Source: Primula veris (taxonomy: Eukaryota; Streptophyta; Magnoliopsida; Ericales; Primulaceae). Taken from it: a DNA stretch of 64,000 nt. The stretch covers positions 13,071,992 through 13,135,991 of the forward strand of contig OY821746.1 of assembly GCA_963682055.1 (NCBI GenBank). Direction: 5' to 3'. The notes beneath the pieces were generated by a model that saw only the letters and a program-made list of their open reading frames with translations, was not told where the DNA came from and ran no database searches. The position numbers were made by a program, and so were the translations under genes. Of the stretch, positions 46,101 through 58,489 are shown piece by piece; position 1 is the stretch's first letter, and every line of letters begins with the position of its first letter.

Positions 46101-49100
46101 GAGCGTGATTAATACGTTGAAGGTTCAAAGCATTGCGCTACCCAAGACAAGTGAACACTCAAACGGTGCTAGAAAAGTGGGGGCAAGTGTATCTTGTAAG
46201 AAATATGAAGTGCCTCGGCATAGTAAAAGGGTGAGAAAGGAAACTTTCTTCGACCCTTGACCATCGTGAGAGAAGGAGGATTGGTGACATTGAAACAATC
46301 AATGTTATCATATAATATGTATATGGAAAGAGACCATCAACACTGAGGTTGATAGGCGCGTGAGACATATACTCAATGACTATAAGTAACTGACAGTGTT
46401 GATGATTTCAATGTGTATACTCTAGTCTCCATGGAAAGAGACATCATGAATGAGAAGATGTATGTCACAAATGGAGATCTAGAGAATTAGGAACAACCCA
46501 ATAGGGTCGTGGTTCCGTGTAACGTAAGTCAAGGTGCGAAAACTTGTTAAGTCACTATATGGACTAAAATAAACACATAACTTATGGTATGAGTAAAATT
46601 GATAGAATGATGTTATCAAATAGTTTCTCGTATAAATAAATGTGACAAATGTGTTTGTGTAAAAAGAATGGAAAGAACTACACGGTAGTTTGCCTTTACG
46701 TAGATGACATAATCATAGTATGTGGCAATGATAATATCAACGCTACTAAATATATTGTCGTAACACTTCTAAATGAATACTTCGAAATGAATGTGTGAGA
46801 TAATTGGAATATTTTGATTATAGACAGTCTCATGTAAATCATGAACTTCACTAGATAAAATATCTCCAAATCAGTGAGCAGACTGAGAAGGTATACTAAT
46901 AATCCCATTGAGGAGCAGTGGAAGACCATCATGAGGCTTCTCAGATACCTAAGATGTACTACCAAGCATGAGCTGCATTTTTCGAGATATCCAACAATAT
47001 TGGAAGGGTATTCCAAATATTATTTGGATCTCAGAGTCCAATTGTACAAAGTGCATGAGTGGATATGTCTTGTACTTGGAGGAGGTGCATTTTCATGGAG
47101 GTCATTTGAATAGACCTGCATAGTTGGAGCAACTTTTCATAACGTTGAATCTAGATACTAAAAAGGCAGATTGGATGAGAAGTCTTGGAAGATATTTCCA
47201 AGTGGCCAAAATCTGTTCCCGCAATAAACGTGCACTGCTGCAGTCAGTCAGTTATTAAACGAGATTAGAATAATTTGTATAATGGAAAGTCCCGACAAAG
47301 TCATGCCATATTCGTCGGAGACACAAATCCGTAAGAGGAATTGCTAGCAAAAATTGTGGTATCCATAGACTTTGCAAGGTCTAACGATAATAATATGGAT
47401 CCATATACAAAATGTTTGACTCGCGGAGGAGTCGGAGCATCATCGAGGGAAATGGGGGTTGAAGCCCTGTAAATTGGAAATTTTCACATAAACTATCCAA
47501 CCTTTACTGGAAACTCCAGTTTCATGTTCAATGGGAAAACTAAACTGTGCGGGCGACCGAACAAAGCACTCGAGAACATAAGTTCTCAGCCCATTTCTAT
47601 GATGAAAAACTGATAGACCTGTATCATTTTAAGGGTGAGCATGAGGCTCTTAGTGAATCAAGTATCTCGAAGATCGAATGGGATAAGTCAGAACACCTTT
47701 GATTTGAAATCACCTATAACGAGTGTGTATGACCGATACTATGTGATAATCTAGGGCTAAATCACTAGAGCACTCAGTTGAATTTGTCAGGGCAGTCCGT
47801 GGACAAATATGCACAACAACTAAAGGGCCTAGTAAGTGGTGTAGAGAAGATACTGTGCGGGTATTATTTTGGTATACATAAAATATTGAGGGTTCAAAGC
47901 ATTTCGCTACCTAAAACAAGTATATCCTAAAGGTATTTCGCTATGAAAGGTTCAAGGCGCGCGCTACCTGTCATAATGCAATGAATTCTCGTGGTTCTCT
48001 CGATTGCATTTAGTTGCACGCTGCATGTTTTAAATCTCATTCATGTGGGGAATTGATGAAAAAACAAGTGGTTTTTGTTTGAGTGAATGATATTAATTTA
48101 GTGGTTTAAAAAATATTTATTCTCCCATTTATGCGTGTCTTTATTTGTAAAATGAGTTACATAGAGAATGTTTAAAAGGATGGTCTTGTTCCATTTTTCT
48201 ACTAACTCTTTCCAAGACAAGTTTCAAACAGAATATAAATTGCAATAATTAAAATTCCAGGCAGATTTAACATATATATTATTAAACTGCTTGACTAAAT
48301 TGTAATTAACTGAAACTGTCTAAAACTACACTACTGGACTGTTTGGTAATTAAATAAAACTGCCAGACAGAATAGTCTAATTACTAAACTGCTGGACTGT
48401 TTCTGTAAATAAAAGAAAATACAGTACTCGAAATGAAATTACAGAATATGAAATTACAGAAAAGAAAGGACGGGAAAATAAATACAGAAATGTAAACCGT
48501 ACTGAAAATTAAATTAGAGAATGTAAATAGTACTGGAAATTAATAGCAGTAATTAAATAGAACTGAAATGAAAATAAAGGAAAAAGACGAGTTAACTGCA
48601 AGCAGTTTCTTTTAAACGATATTTCCCCAACCAGCTTTCTGTTTCTGGTTGTAAGGGACTTTGTTCCCAATGTACAGCGTCTGTCACAGAGTGGCTCGTA
48701 TGAAAACGGCACCGAACCACAGGTCAAGTTATTGGTGGTGCGATTCTCTCTCTAATATGTTATGTATGCAAGTGAGATGTGAATCTTATGTTGTTGTGTG
48801 GGAGGTTAGGCTGCATTATATAGGCTTTAAGCAGACCGCAGACATAAATTTGGTCAATGTGTGATTAAAAACTCTATTTATTCCTAATTCTCCAACAAAT
48901 TTGCAACAACTTTTGCACCCACTTTAAAGCCTACATTCACACCGACTCATCGTTTATGTCAAGTGTATATACCGTTACGAAACTTGTCGCACAAACTTTT
49001 CAAATAAATTGAGAACGGTATAAAATATAGTGTTAAGCACTTATTATTTTCGTTTAAAAGTCGGTCATTGACCACTTTTGTAACACCCATGTAAAGCCAT

Positions 49101-50405
49101 GTTTTCCAACGGTGGGAACTAGGGGGAGACAATTGGGGACTACACCCCCTCTCCATTTGAAAAAAGTTGACGAAATATAAATAAAAAATCTATGTATTTT
49201 CATTATAATTTTTAAAAATCAATGTTGAGAAAAAAAATGATATAAAATATCAGTCCCTCTCATTTAGCTTCCCAATCCATCCCTAGGAACCAGCATAGTT
49301 AAACTCAGCCGCTGAAGCTGGGAATGGTGTCTGTTAGCTAAAGTCCCGTCGTCTAATATTCATTGGATAGTATATATAATAGATTGATGTATTTTTCTTA
49401 CATGGATTTCTTGTGTCAAGTTCCCGATGACCATTTTTAGAAATTGTTCAGGAGGAAAAAGTTCCTGCATTTTTGGATTTCCTAGATACCCTCCCATCAA
49501 GTCGTTGCTACCGATACTGATGAAGTAAACAGCTTCAGATATCAGCTTTTGCCCTTCTGCTCTCCCTAGTTTTTTAATCAGTAACTTCCTCGCCTCTTCG
49601 AAATGTTCCAACTGTGTCTTGAGATCAATGACCTACCAACCATGTAAAATTATGTCAATCTTAAGAGTTTGAAACTCCAGGGAAAACAATTTATCATAGT
49701 AATATCCTTTGTGTTTATTTCTTACCGAACCTTGATTGGTTTCCGAAAGAACACCAGCACCACCAGAGGCAAAATTGACACCATGGATAAAATCAGCAGA
49801 TGGTTGCAAAAATGGAGGGATTAGTGGTAAATTTGCATATTCAGCTGTGGAAAAAGTGGAGCAAACAGAGTTACATAGATACATTGAGTGCCTTTTTCTT
49901 TTTATATTCATTTAGAGAAACAATGAAAAGAAATGAGCAGAGAATTTCATCAAGTCAACAAGATGTGGTTTAACTGGCTTAAGCAATCCAAATTTATCAA
50001 GCATGTATATTGATAAAGATTGAAACAATGCAAAACAATATCAGTAAAGAAAGCCAAATTGATCCACAAGTGAATAAACATAAAAATAAATAAATAAGTT
50101 CAAGAGCTACATTAGTTAAATATATACATACACAAAAAGTCAACAATGATGCGGCCATTAGAGAAACGTCCTGTCGGGGATTGAAAGAAGCCATTTTCAC
50201 CATAAGGCGGGTAATTGGCACTGTTCTCCGGTGTTGTTTGTATGTAATCGTTGTTGCCTGCATCCACTGATGAGTCTCCAAATATAAAGAAGCTACTCCT
50301 GCTATCAGTACTAATACTAGAACTGTTAATCATGATGATATTCATGCTAATCAAGTTTACAAATATAAACAATTTCTTGAAGAAGCTCCATAGTGATTTT
50401 GCCAT
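40135..50405 (-). CDS. GDSL esterase/lipase (plant GLIP type), 5 exons, copy 2 with an 8.2-kb intron
   Basis: Exons on the minus strand are 50405-50132, 49844-49726, 49632-49402, 41242-40984 and 40430-40135 (1179 nt, 392 aa). Same family and exon plan as the gene at 24076-27074. A hydrophobic signal peptide is followed by FIFGDSSVDAGNN (catalytic Ser45), GVNFASGGAGVLSE, SIGSNDLMGGY and WWDSYHPTE (Asp337, His340). The C-terminus is about 20 residues longer and acidic (DKDNVSDIVDHSPDEDAQ). All five exons are intact with good splice sites and matching phases, so the gene may still be expressed. Intron 3 (49401-41243, 8159 bp) contains hAT, Copia and Stowaway insertions. Confidence 0.88.
40717..40955. 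mobile_element. Stowaway MITE in GDSL copy 2 intron 4
   Basis: It begins CTCCCTCCGTTCCAAA and ends in the perfect inverse TTTGGAACGGAGGGAG, with the TA target duplication on both sides. 239 bp, non-coding. These ends are the signature of plant Stowaway (Tc1/mariner) MITEs. Confidence 0.92.
41377..42240. mobile_element. non-autonomous hAT element in GDSL copy 2 intron 3
   Basis: It starts CAGGGGCGG and ends CGCCCCTA, its near-perfect inverse. It is bounded by the 8-bp direct repeat GCGGTTAA (41369-41376 and 42241-42248). An 8-bp target duplication with a C/TAGGGGCG end is typical of hAT. The 864-bp interior is AT-rich and lacks a transposase. Confidence 0.8.
42798..43038. mobile_element. Stowaway-like MITE nested in the Copia LTR
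   Basis: TA-flanked, with degenerate ends (CTTTCTCTGTTC / GGAGGAGGGAG region) and long inverted interior arms. It interrupts the left Copia LTR, so it is younger than that element. Confidence 0.7.
43967..44600. repeat. short tandem repeats inside the Copia remnant
   Basis: A ~100-bp unit containing GATTAAAGACACTAATGTG-type sequence is repeated near 43967 and 44067. A ~29-bp unit built on GAAATAACAT-TTATTAATTT is repeated four times near 44485-44590. Both are non-coding. Confidence 0.5.
48201..49401. other. remainder of GDSL copy 2 intron 3
   Basis: Non-coding. The ACTGCTGGACTGTTT motif recurs near 48290, 48335 and 48395. A short inverted pair (ATACCGTT / AACGGTAT) occurs near 48969 and 49013. 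No gene is recognised. Confidence 0.4.
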
Positions 50406-50450
50406 GGTAAAGAAGAGGTTTAACCTTGGTTAGATTCCTCTCCACTGATA

Positions 50451-50464
50451 GGGTGATATATATA
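50451..50464 (-). promoter_or_regulatory. core promoter of GDSL copy 2
   Basis: The minus strand reads CTATATATATCACCC about 46 bases above the ATG. It matches the box at the same place in GDSL copy 1. Confidence 0.5.
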
Positions 50465-52046
50465 GAGAGGAGTAACTATGTGATGACTTATGGGGAGGTG
50501 ACTTTCCCACTTTTGATTGAAAAGTATGAAAAGTTCTACTCCATTTTTACCATATATTTGACTTTTCAGTTGTGATATACGACTATACGAGTATGTACAT
50601 ATGTTTTGTTTGTCAATTTTGAATATACAATTGTGTATCCTATGATCAGTTAATTTGTGTTTGAGATCTATTGATATTGTTCGTCTTGCGTTATTTCTAA
50701 GGGAGAATCATTGATTATGACTTAATTTCTAAAACCCGAATTTTTAAATCTTAATTATGATTTTGTATATATATATTGTAGCATCATATAATATATGTAT
50801 TAATATTTAAAAGTGTTTTGACATGTGTACTTTTTGATAATTAAATACCACTTATATGTATATTTTCATCATTTTCTTTAAAATAAAATGTATTATATTA
50901 TTAAGCGTTGACCTAACATCTACGTATAATAAATGAAACATTTTACGGGATGTGTGCACTTAATAAATTAATAGTTTCTAATTTGATTAATCAAAAAAAG
51001 TTGTACCCCATGTCTAGAATTGATTCGTCATATGAACAAATATAAAGAGTATAAATTTCTTATTGATTAATCAAAAAGAAATTGGGAATGAAGCGGATTA
51101 CCAATTTCTGATAGGAAATAAGAGTAGATGGAAAATTATTATTTTATCACATAGGGGAAGGTTCTGGACCCATGTATATATGACTATTACTAATCGTACC
51201 TCGTACGTTGTGTGTGTGGGGCGTAACGAAATAAAAATATAAAAAATATGTATAGTTACGATATAATTAAATATATGGATAATAAAAAAAACATTGTTTA
51301 ACATTTAAAAGAATTTTTGTTTGTTAAAAAATGATAAATAGTTTTATTAGTTTTTACTTTTTATATTTTTACATGAGTATGATATTATTGTAATTAATAT
51401 AAAGATGTATGAGTATTTTTGAAAAAAAATAACTAAATTAGACAGATTTATTTGATTTGAGTTGACTTATTATATAATAGAATGATATGAGGATTTTTTT
51501 GTTGTGAAAGTTAGTTTATGGATGGTAAATGATAATTGATGTAGATCAGTTTTTTTTGTTAAAACTCCATGATATAAGGACAAAAGGTTGTTTACATAAA
51601 TTGGTGCGGGTGTTATGAGGATTATTTTTGGTGAAAGTTATTTTGTGGATGGTAAATGATAATTGATGTAGATCAGTTTTTGTTGTTGTGAAAACTCCAT
51701 AATATAAGGGAAAAAACCTATTTACATAAATTGGTGATGGTCTGATGGAGCACCAATATGTTTGTGACTTTGTATAGTGTAGTGTTATAATTACAAGATT
51801 ATTTTTTTTATCTCACGACATACGAAGTAAAATTTGATACATGAATCCGGGGTCACCTCTAATCCAATCTTGCAAGAAACAATTATTGAATTAACGATTT
51901 CATTTCCTAATTGAAATTTTGTTAATTAATCAAGTAAGATGTATCATCAAGTATATAAGAAAATTATTCTTGATACGGTGGATTTTTAAGAACAAGTGGT
52001 TCAATAATTGCAAATGCGCATATCCGATGACTTATTGAAACTTGAG
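50465..52046. other. intergenic, AT-rich
   Basis: Upstream flank of GDSL copy 2. No gene seen; it contains the tandem duplication at 51486. Confidence 0.45.
51486..51735. repeat. direct tandem duplication, ~122-bp unit
   Basis: Two adjacent copies share TGGATGGTAAATGATAATTG and TGTAGATCAGTTTTT, then CATAAATTGGTG at their ends. Non-coding. Confidence 0.75.
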
Positions 52047-52686
52047 AACAAAGATGTATGAAAGTAAATTAGTATGCTCTGGGGTGGTAGTTGGCCTTAC
52101 AGATTGCATGTTTCATATCAATTATTGATGTGTTTTTTGTAAAATACTGAAATGGGACTTGTGCTATTTATTGACTATTTCCGTATGGTTGGCTTAAGTT
52201 CTTTATCAGTAGGGGAATCGGCCTGAAAATACATTACGGTTGCATATGAATGGAGCGGAATGTCCGTTTCCATTATCGAAGAACCAGCTATGGATGATTG
52301 TAAGATAGTTGTAATTATTTGTTCTCTTGTAGATTATTAAATTTAATAGAATAGGATGAAACGCAATACCTATGGGTTAACATGAGTTGTAACAGCTTGG
52401 AGAATGGTAGTATAATAAGTCTTTACTATACGTACTCTGTTTAACAACATTTTTTGGGTTAAAAATCCGCCTAAAAGAAAGAAGCAATAACCAAAAAGTT
52501 GATTATACAACTAAGTACTTAAAAGTGTTTGGTAAATGATTTCAAAATGTAGCAAATGTATTTCCGAGGAGGTTTAAACATCGAAGTAATTTAACTAAAA
52601 GTTGAGTGTTTTGGTCCAAAAAGCTCGATTATCAAAATCGGAGTGCTTAAAAATCTATCTATTTTCGGAAAATGTGAAAAGATCGT

Positions 52687-53889
52687 TTTTTTTTTTAATC
52701 AGCAAAATAACCGGCTTATCATTAATGAAAAATAACAACCATACTCACTACCTCTGTAACAATCCCCAGAACGCTAAAAAAAAAATGATAAATACAGAAT
52801 ATAAAACTCTTACTAAATCCTTCCACCCGGTTAGATAAAATCAAAAGAACCAGAAAAAACATAAAATACAAAATAGAAAAAGTCTCAGTTGACGCAATAA
52901 AAAGCACCAGCACTGAAATATTGTCGAGCGCACGACGAGGCTCTAAACTGGATAGCATCTATGAGGGTGTCGTGCCGACCAAAAGCAAACAAAAGAGGTC
53001 AAAAGAAGGTCCGACGAAGACTAGGCCAAGAAAAGCGCTATCGGGGTGCCAGCATACAAATAAACCCGATCTAATTATACTAATCAAATAGAAGGACCCA
53101 AAGTAACAACCCCGTTCATCAAAGAATTTCAAAACCACACAAATATCAACCAAAGCAGAACGCTCTACTCATCGCAAGCTAGACAAGCTCCTTCAATATT
53201 CATAAAGCAGTCAAGACAAGCTCAAATTATATAATATGCCTAACCAGTATAAAAGATATATACAAAACTACCCAAAAATTATTTCACACATCAAAAAACC
53301 TGTTCGGATAAAGCAGACTTACAAACAGATATCTAAGATTAGAAGGGCAACATACCAATATCACTTGTCGAGGGAGTTCCGAAAGATACCGAAGTAGCCA
53401 TCTCTATCCGGCATTGTAATAATAATCAGGGTGCCAACACACTATTAGAACTGATCTAAACAGTCCTACAGAGACTCGATCCTCCAAATACCAACTTGCC
53501 AAGCCGAGACTCATAGTGCAAGGTAGTCACACTATTCCGATCCTAAACCGTTCATCGAAAAGTTACACTGAAGGATTACTATTGAGCGTTAAACAATTTT
53601 ATAAGATGGTCATCGGGAGGGTATAAAGGGGACAAGAGGGGATATGTGGAGGATGGTGAAGGTGAGAAAAGAGTTACGATCTATCCGAATCTACGGATCT
53701 AACTGGATCTAACCGCACGAGGGGGAGATGAGGTCGGATAAGAGGGGTTTTACTAGAATTGAGAGGAGGGTGGTGGTGAGAGGTGAAGGTGGGCCATGTC
53801 AGACCAGACAAGCCCGGATATGACCTGGACCGGAACTTGGATGTGGAGAGAGGAGAAGAGGAGTGCAAATAATCGGATAGTGGAGGAGT

Positions 53890-53926
<37 letters not shown>

Positions 53927-54084
53927 CTATGGGCTGCCTAGGGGCAGGAGGCGGTGTCGCCTCTCCTCCCGCCCCAGACAGGCGACGGTGATGGGTTGTG
54001 CTAGGGTTTTGAGGTTTGGGACGGTTAGAGAGACAAATGAGATTCTCTTAAAAAAATGGAACTCACTACAAATGAGATTCCCTT
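52687..54084 (-). mobile_element. poly(A) retroposon (LINE-like or processed), 1.4 kb, with 10-bp target duplication
   Basis: Flanked by AAAAGATCGT at 52677-52686 and 54085-54094. Read on the minus strand it starts in a GC-rich region and ends in an A run, seen as T's at 52686-52696. Copy B of the surrounding duplication lacks it (near 57636), giving an empty site. An A tail plus a target duplication means retroposition by LINE machinery. I see no reverse transcriptase, so it is a truncated or non-autonomous member. It contains a 35-base G run. Confidence 0.75.
53892..53926. repeat. 35-base homopolymer G run
   Basis: An unbroken run of 35 G's near the 5' (GC-rich) end of the retroposon. The exact length is likely unreliable in any assembly. 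It could form G-quadruplex structure. Confidence 0.85.
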
Positions 54085-54149
54085 AAAAGATCGTAAAAAT
54101 TAGGAGTAATTTAACTCAAACATTGAGGGTATTTTAGTTCACACACATA

Positions 54150-54308
54150 CTTCATCTGTCGCTAAATAAATGTGTCTTAAATTTAAAAATTCCGTCATGT
54201 AATTCTAACCATGAAATATATGATTAACTTTTAAAATATTTTTTCTTTTACGATCTAGATTTGAAAAATTTACGGGTAAAAAATTACGTGTCTTGTACCT
54301 TGAAGAAG
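54150..54308. mobile_element. decayed Stowaway-like MITE
   Basis: TA-flanked, with a worn CTTCATCTGTCGC left end and a CTTGAAGAAG right end. The interior TATGATTAACTTTT and AAAATTACGTG are shared with the other Stowaway-like copies in this window. Confidence 0.5.
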
Positions 54309-54867
54309 TATAGTACGTATTTTCTTTTTGCAATCTAGATTCAAATTTTTTTTTCTCCTTTTCTTGATACGCAGGGAATAAGATAAAATTATAGGGTTCT
54401 CCTTTGGGAGACAGTTTTAATAATTTTAAAGAGGCATTGGACCGTTCATGAAAATTAAACAATTACAGTTTAATCCACCTGCAAAAATTTGATCACTCAT
54501 TTTGATAACGCTTCAATATTGAAGAGAAGGCTAAAAGAAGATAGGAAAAAAGGAAGTGATTCACCATCTACCATCATCTCCAATTTCCCCTCAAACATAT
54601 TTAAACAGTAAGTATTATACTATTGATCACAAAAAAAAATAAAAAAATATTATACTATTGATCACGAAAAAAAAAGAAAGTATTGTACTATTGCTTATAT
54701 TAGTCAAAAGAGAACTGAAGTGAAAAAATCCTAATAGGCTGATATACAATACCAGTAGAGTAACGTTTTAGTTTTTTTTTAGTTTTTTCGTTTTCTGATC
54801 ACGTTTTGTAGATATATTATCAATGGTGGGACCTGACACACACCCTATAATAATCCTGGAAAATAAT

Positions 54868-57663
54868 AACAAAAATGTATGAAAGTAAATTAGTTTATGC
54901 TATGGGGTGGTAGTTGGCCTTTCAAAATGCATGTTTCATATCAATTATTGATGTGTTTTTTGTGAAATAGTACTAAAATGGGACCATGTGCTATTTTATT
55001 CGACTATTTCCGTATGGTTGGCTTAAGTTCTTTATCAGTAGAGGCATCAATCTGAAAATACATTACGGTTGTAAATGAATGGAGCGGAATGTGATCCGTT
55101 TATGTTGGGTTCATTTGTATAGAACTTTGTTCATGATCGCCTGATCATATTCGGTGAAAACGGATAAACATTACCGATCGGTAGACGCTAACGTGACAAA
55201 CATGCTTTATTCACGAAATGTTTGCTAAATTTACAAATTCCTATAACAATATGAAATGCATTTATTTAATTCTACTTGTATAGGAATGTCAAATTAGTTA
55301 TAGCAACGACACATGTAAGGTGGTCACTAATTCGGAAGTTTCAGGTGGGATTAAGATACAAAATTCCTTGGAAGCCTTGCATGCTTTTGAAGATATAACT
55401 AATAAAATTGCCACAAAAACTGTATCAGAAATCTACACAGAGGGAATACGGTTTAGTACTAGTAATAAGAGCCATTCTTCACCTTCAACCACATGCCGAA
55501 ATTTTTGTGCCAATGGAAAATGTAAATAAGGAAAATGCTCCGACTATCGAGGAACTGGTGGTAGCCGACACAAATTCATCAAAATCTGCTAAGACAAAAA
55601 AGAAGAAAAGGAAGAAACAAGCCGAGTTATCTCCAAATATGCCCCAAATTCCTCGAGAATACGTACCTTTTAATAGGTTGTTAGAAACACTTATGGGTGA
55701 TTATATATAATCTTGATTCCTCACACCTTATTGGTGCCGAAGAAGTTTCATCGGATGATAACAGTACGTTTTCAGATTATATATGGTGCAACTTTAGAGT
55801 ATGAAACAAGTAAAATAAATAAATGGAATAGAGGGTTCGAAAGGCATCATATGGCTACTAGGGGGCATAGAGTTCGGACCAAATGGTAACAATATTTTGC
55901 TAATGATCTCTTTGAATGCAGCAGTTAAGATAGTGCGTATTGAGGTTGAGTTTTATTCAAATCTAAATGAAATACCGGTTATCTACATAGAAATTTTAGT
56001 TGCCGTTAAACCTACAACGAGAAGATTTGCTGGAAAAAGTGGTGACACGGCTACACACTTTACTATTGGAAATATGCAGCTAGATTGTACACATTTTGTT
56101 TTTAATATTTCTGTCTTAATTAATAGTTGAAGTATTTTGATTTGAATTTAGCTAATTTGGTTGTAAAAAGATGGGTTTGGTCCCACGGTTTCATATGGAA
56201 TGAAGGAGTTTGTTTGCTTAAAATAAAATAAAAAAGCCAAATTTATGTAAATATTAACTCTACCTCCACAAGGAAAAGAAATTACATGTGAGTCAATACA
56301 TTAAAAGTGTGAGAGTCGCAGAATAATAAACAATTAATGCCTAACACAATTTTAAAAAAAAAAGGATTCGGAGATTTATTAATATAATGCAAGCTTAAAA
56401 CCTCAATATGATGAATTTAACACTCATTTTGGAAAAGAAATTACTTATGATGAATTTGTTGGCATAAATATGTACATAATTTCTATTTCATTGCACATGG
56501 TTCTCAACAAGCTGAATGAATCTTTGTTTATGTTCGACTCGTAGTTATTGTTGATGTTCAGTTTATTAATAAACCAAGACATGAACTGAACGAGCCGAAT
56601 ACGAGATTTTCATGAAAGGTTCTTTCATTTCCATTCCTACTTATACATGTGGATAACTTATTTTTTTTAGGGTAAGTCTTTCAATTATTTTAATGAAAAT
56701 GATGCATTCTTAATTAAGTGCCCTAATTAAACAAAAATCATTTTCTCAGTACTTTTGTGCAATCGATTTTATATTATGAATAATGTGTATTCAAGCTGGG
56801 TGTTCGATGGTGCTCCAAAATATTTACGGCTTCAAATACCTCAAAGTCAACTTATTGTTCGTTCTCACTCATAATAAGAAGATATTTCTAAAGGGGTAGT
56901 ACGTATTTTGTATTCTAGCTGCTCTAGTAATGAAAATTAATTCATCATTAAAAAAAACATTTGTTAATTGAATTGAATTTTGAAATGTAGCAACGAACTA
57001 CTCCCTTATCGAAGAACCAGCTATGGATGATTGTAAGATAGTTGCAATTTTTTTCCTATTGTACACGAAGTGACAAGGCAACGATAATTATGCGCTCAAC
57101 TCTTCATTTTGAAAAAAATTGATTTTTTTTTTCCATATGTATTTTGATAAAAACTTTTAAATTTTAGTGTTTCAGCCCCACTCACCCCTTCACTCATTCC
57201 GTAAAATAACTTCATATAATGTATACTCTTATTTATTATAGAAAATCAGTCATCCATTTCACGATACTGATTCCGTCGTTGCTATGGTAGATTATTAAAT
57301 TTTCTAGAATAGGATTAAACGCAATACCTATGGGCTAACATGAGTCGTAAAAGCTTGTAGACTGGTAGTATGTATATAATATTACTATGTACTTTGTTTG
57401 ACAACATTTTTTGGGTTATAAATCCGCCTAAAAGAAAGAAGCAATAACCAAAAAATTAGATTATAAAACTAAGTACTTAAAAGTGTTTGGTAAAATGTAG
57501 CAAATGTCTATTTCCGAGAAGGTTTAAACATAGGAGTAATTTAACTAAAAGTTGAGGGTGTTTTGGTCTAAAAAGTTCGATTATCAAAATCAGAGTGCTT
57601 AAAATTCTATATATTCCGAAAAATGTGAAATATCGTAATACTTAGGAGTAATTTAACTCAAAC
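54868..57663. repeat. segmental duplication, copy B
   Basis: Second copy of the 52047-54130 segment. It is opened by two extra sequences absent from copy A, at about 55096-57004 and 57058-57283. Copy B ends at 57663, where the LTR at 57664 begins. Confidence 0.8.
55320..55710 (+). pseudogene. coding-like remnant in the copy-B insertion
   Basis: Two overlapping frames (55320-55529 and 55408-55710) together read as protein-like, with a shift between them. The second contains NVNKENAPTIEELVVAD and a lysine-rich KTKKKKRKKQ patch. A further frame at 55897-56130 may be related. I do not recognise the family. It could be a captured gene fragment or a transposon remnant. Confidence 0.3.
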
Positions 57664-58190
57664 TGATAAAACCATAACTTTTGGCGGTAGCGTTAGGTTT
57701 TTTAACGATATATTATTGAATATATAATAAATGATGAACACTTCTTGATTTTTATTGCTATTCGACAATTGACCTTGTTCGGATTACAATTTCCTTCTTA
57801 CAATCATGCTCGACTTAACTATTTGATCTCTCATCTTAGTCTTTCTCCTTCTTCTTCGGTACTCGGCTCTTTCTCTGCTCGGTTTGTTTCTTGATGTGAT
57901 AAGCTTTGACTAATTTCTCTCTTTTCTCTACTTCTCTCTATATTTTTTGGATAGATTTTCTGGTCACTTTCTTGGGGGGATACTTGACTATTTATAGGCT
58001 ATTATGCATCCTAGGATGTTGACAAATGTCTCTCTCTCATCGGTTTTTTCAGATATGGGTTCCTAGTTAAGTGGGTTTGGGCTTTTTGTAAAGGGAGTGA
58101 TAACCCATTAAGCGTTGGATACCCAGTTATGATATATGGGCTGATTAAGATCCGAATAGAATATTCGGGTCTAATTTTTATGTTCTATCA
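57664..58190 (-). repeat. LTR of the second Tat-like element
   Basis: The plus strand begins TGATAAAACC and ends TGTTCTATCA. The flank before 57664 is the ordinary duplicated sequence of copy B, so this is an element edge. The minus strand has a TATA box (CCTATAAATAG, about 57988-57998). The other LTR is outside the window, so pairing is unproved. Confidence 0.6.
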
Positions 58191-58428
58191 AGTGCTCCCT
58201 GACTTTCTCGGTGTGGTTTCCACGTCGAGGGAGTCATGATTGGTCTGCCGAAGAGATTACTTCGGTTTAGCTGTTCCCTATGTTTCATTCGGCAAATACC
58301 CCTATTTATAAATGCTCCTTGGGACCCATTTACTGTCTTGGGAACTTGCAAATTTGCTATTTGACTTTGATAAGACCCTTGTTATCTTTCTTCGAAGCAA
58401 CCCTTGACCTTTCTAAAAATCATCTTAT

Positions 58429-58436
58429 TATAAAAA
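58429..58436 (+). promoter_or_regulatory. TATA box of coiled-coil gene 1
   Basis: TATAAAAA lies 61 bp before the ATG at 58490. A second TATAAATG sits at 58307. Confidence 0.55.
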
Positions 58437-58489
58437 GGGAATACCCTTCCTACAATTACTTATTCCATCACCACCTTGCTTGTGACTTA

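Larger units (their letters stand above)
42465..48200 (+). mobile_element. decayed Ty1/Copia LTR retrotransposon in GDSL copy 2 intron 3
   Basis: Direct repeats at about 42465-42655 and 48054-48200 share TTTGTTTGAGTGAATG, TCTTTATTTGTAAAATGAGT and GTTTAAAAGGATGGTCTTG. They are the LTR remnants; the right one is truncated or too diverged to follow. A purine-rich ATGTGGGGA precedes the right copy. Copia polymerase remnants lie on the plus strand: VCLYVDDIIIVCG (RT, near 46690), WKTIMRLLRYLR and LVLGGGAFSWRS (RNase H, near 46920-47100), then YNGKSR. Many stops and frameshifts are present, so it is long dead. It runs antisense to the host gene. Confidence 0.8.
52047..54130. repeat. segmental duplication, copy A
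   Basis: It matches copy B (54868-57663) in the same order, from TGTATGAAAGTAAATTAGT through GTATGGTTGGCTTAAGTTC, CGAAGAACCAGCTATGGATG and CGCCTAAAAGAAAGAAGCAA to GGAGTAATTTAACTCAAAC. It is interrupted only by the retroposon at 52687-54084. Confidence 0.8.
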
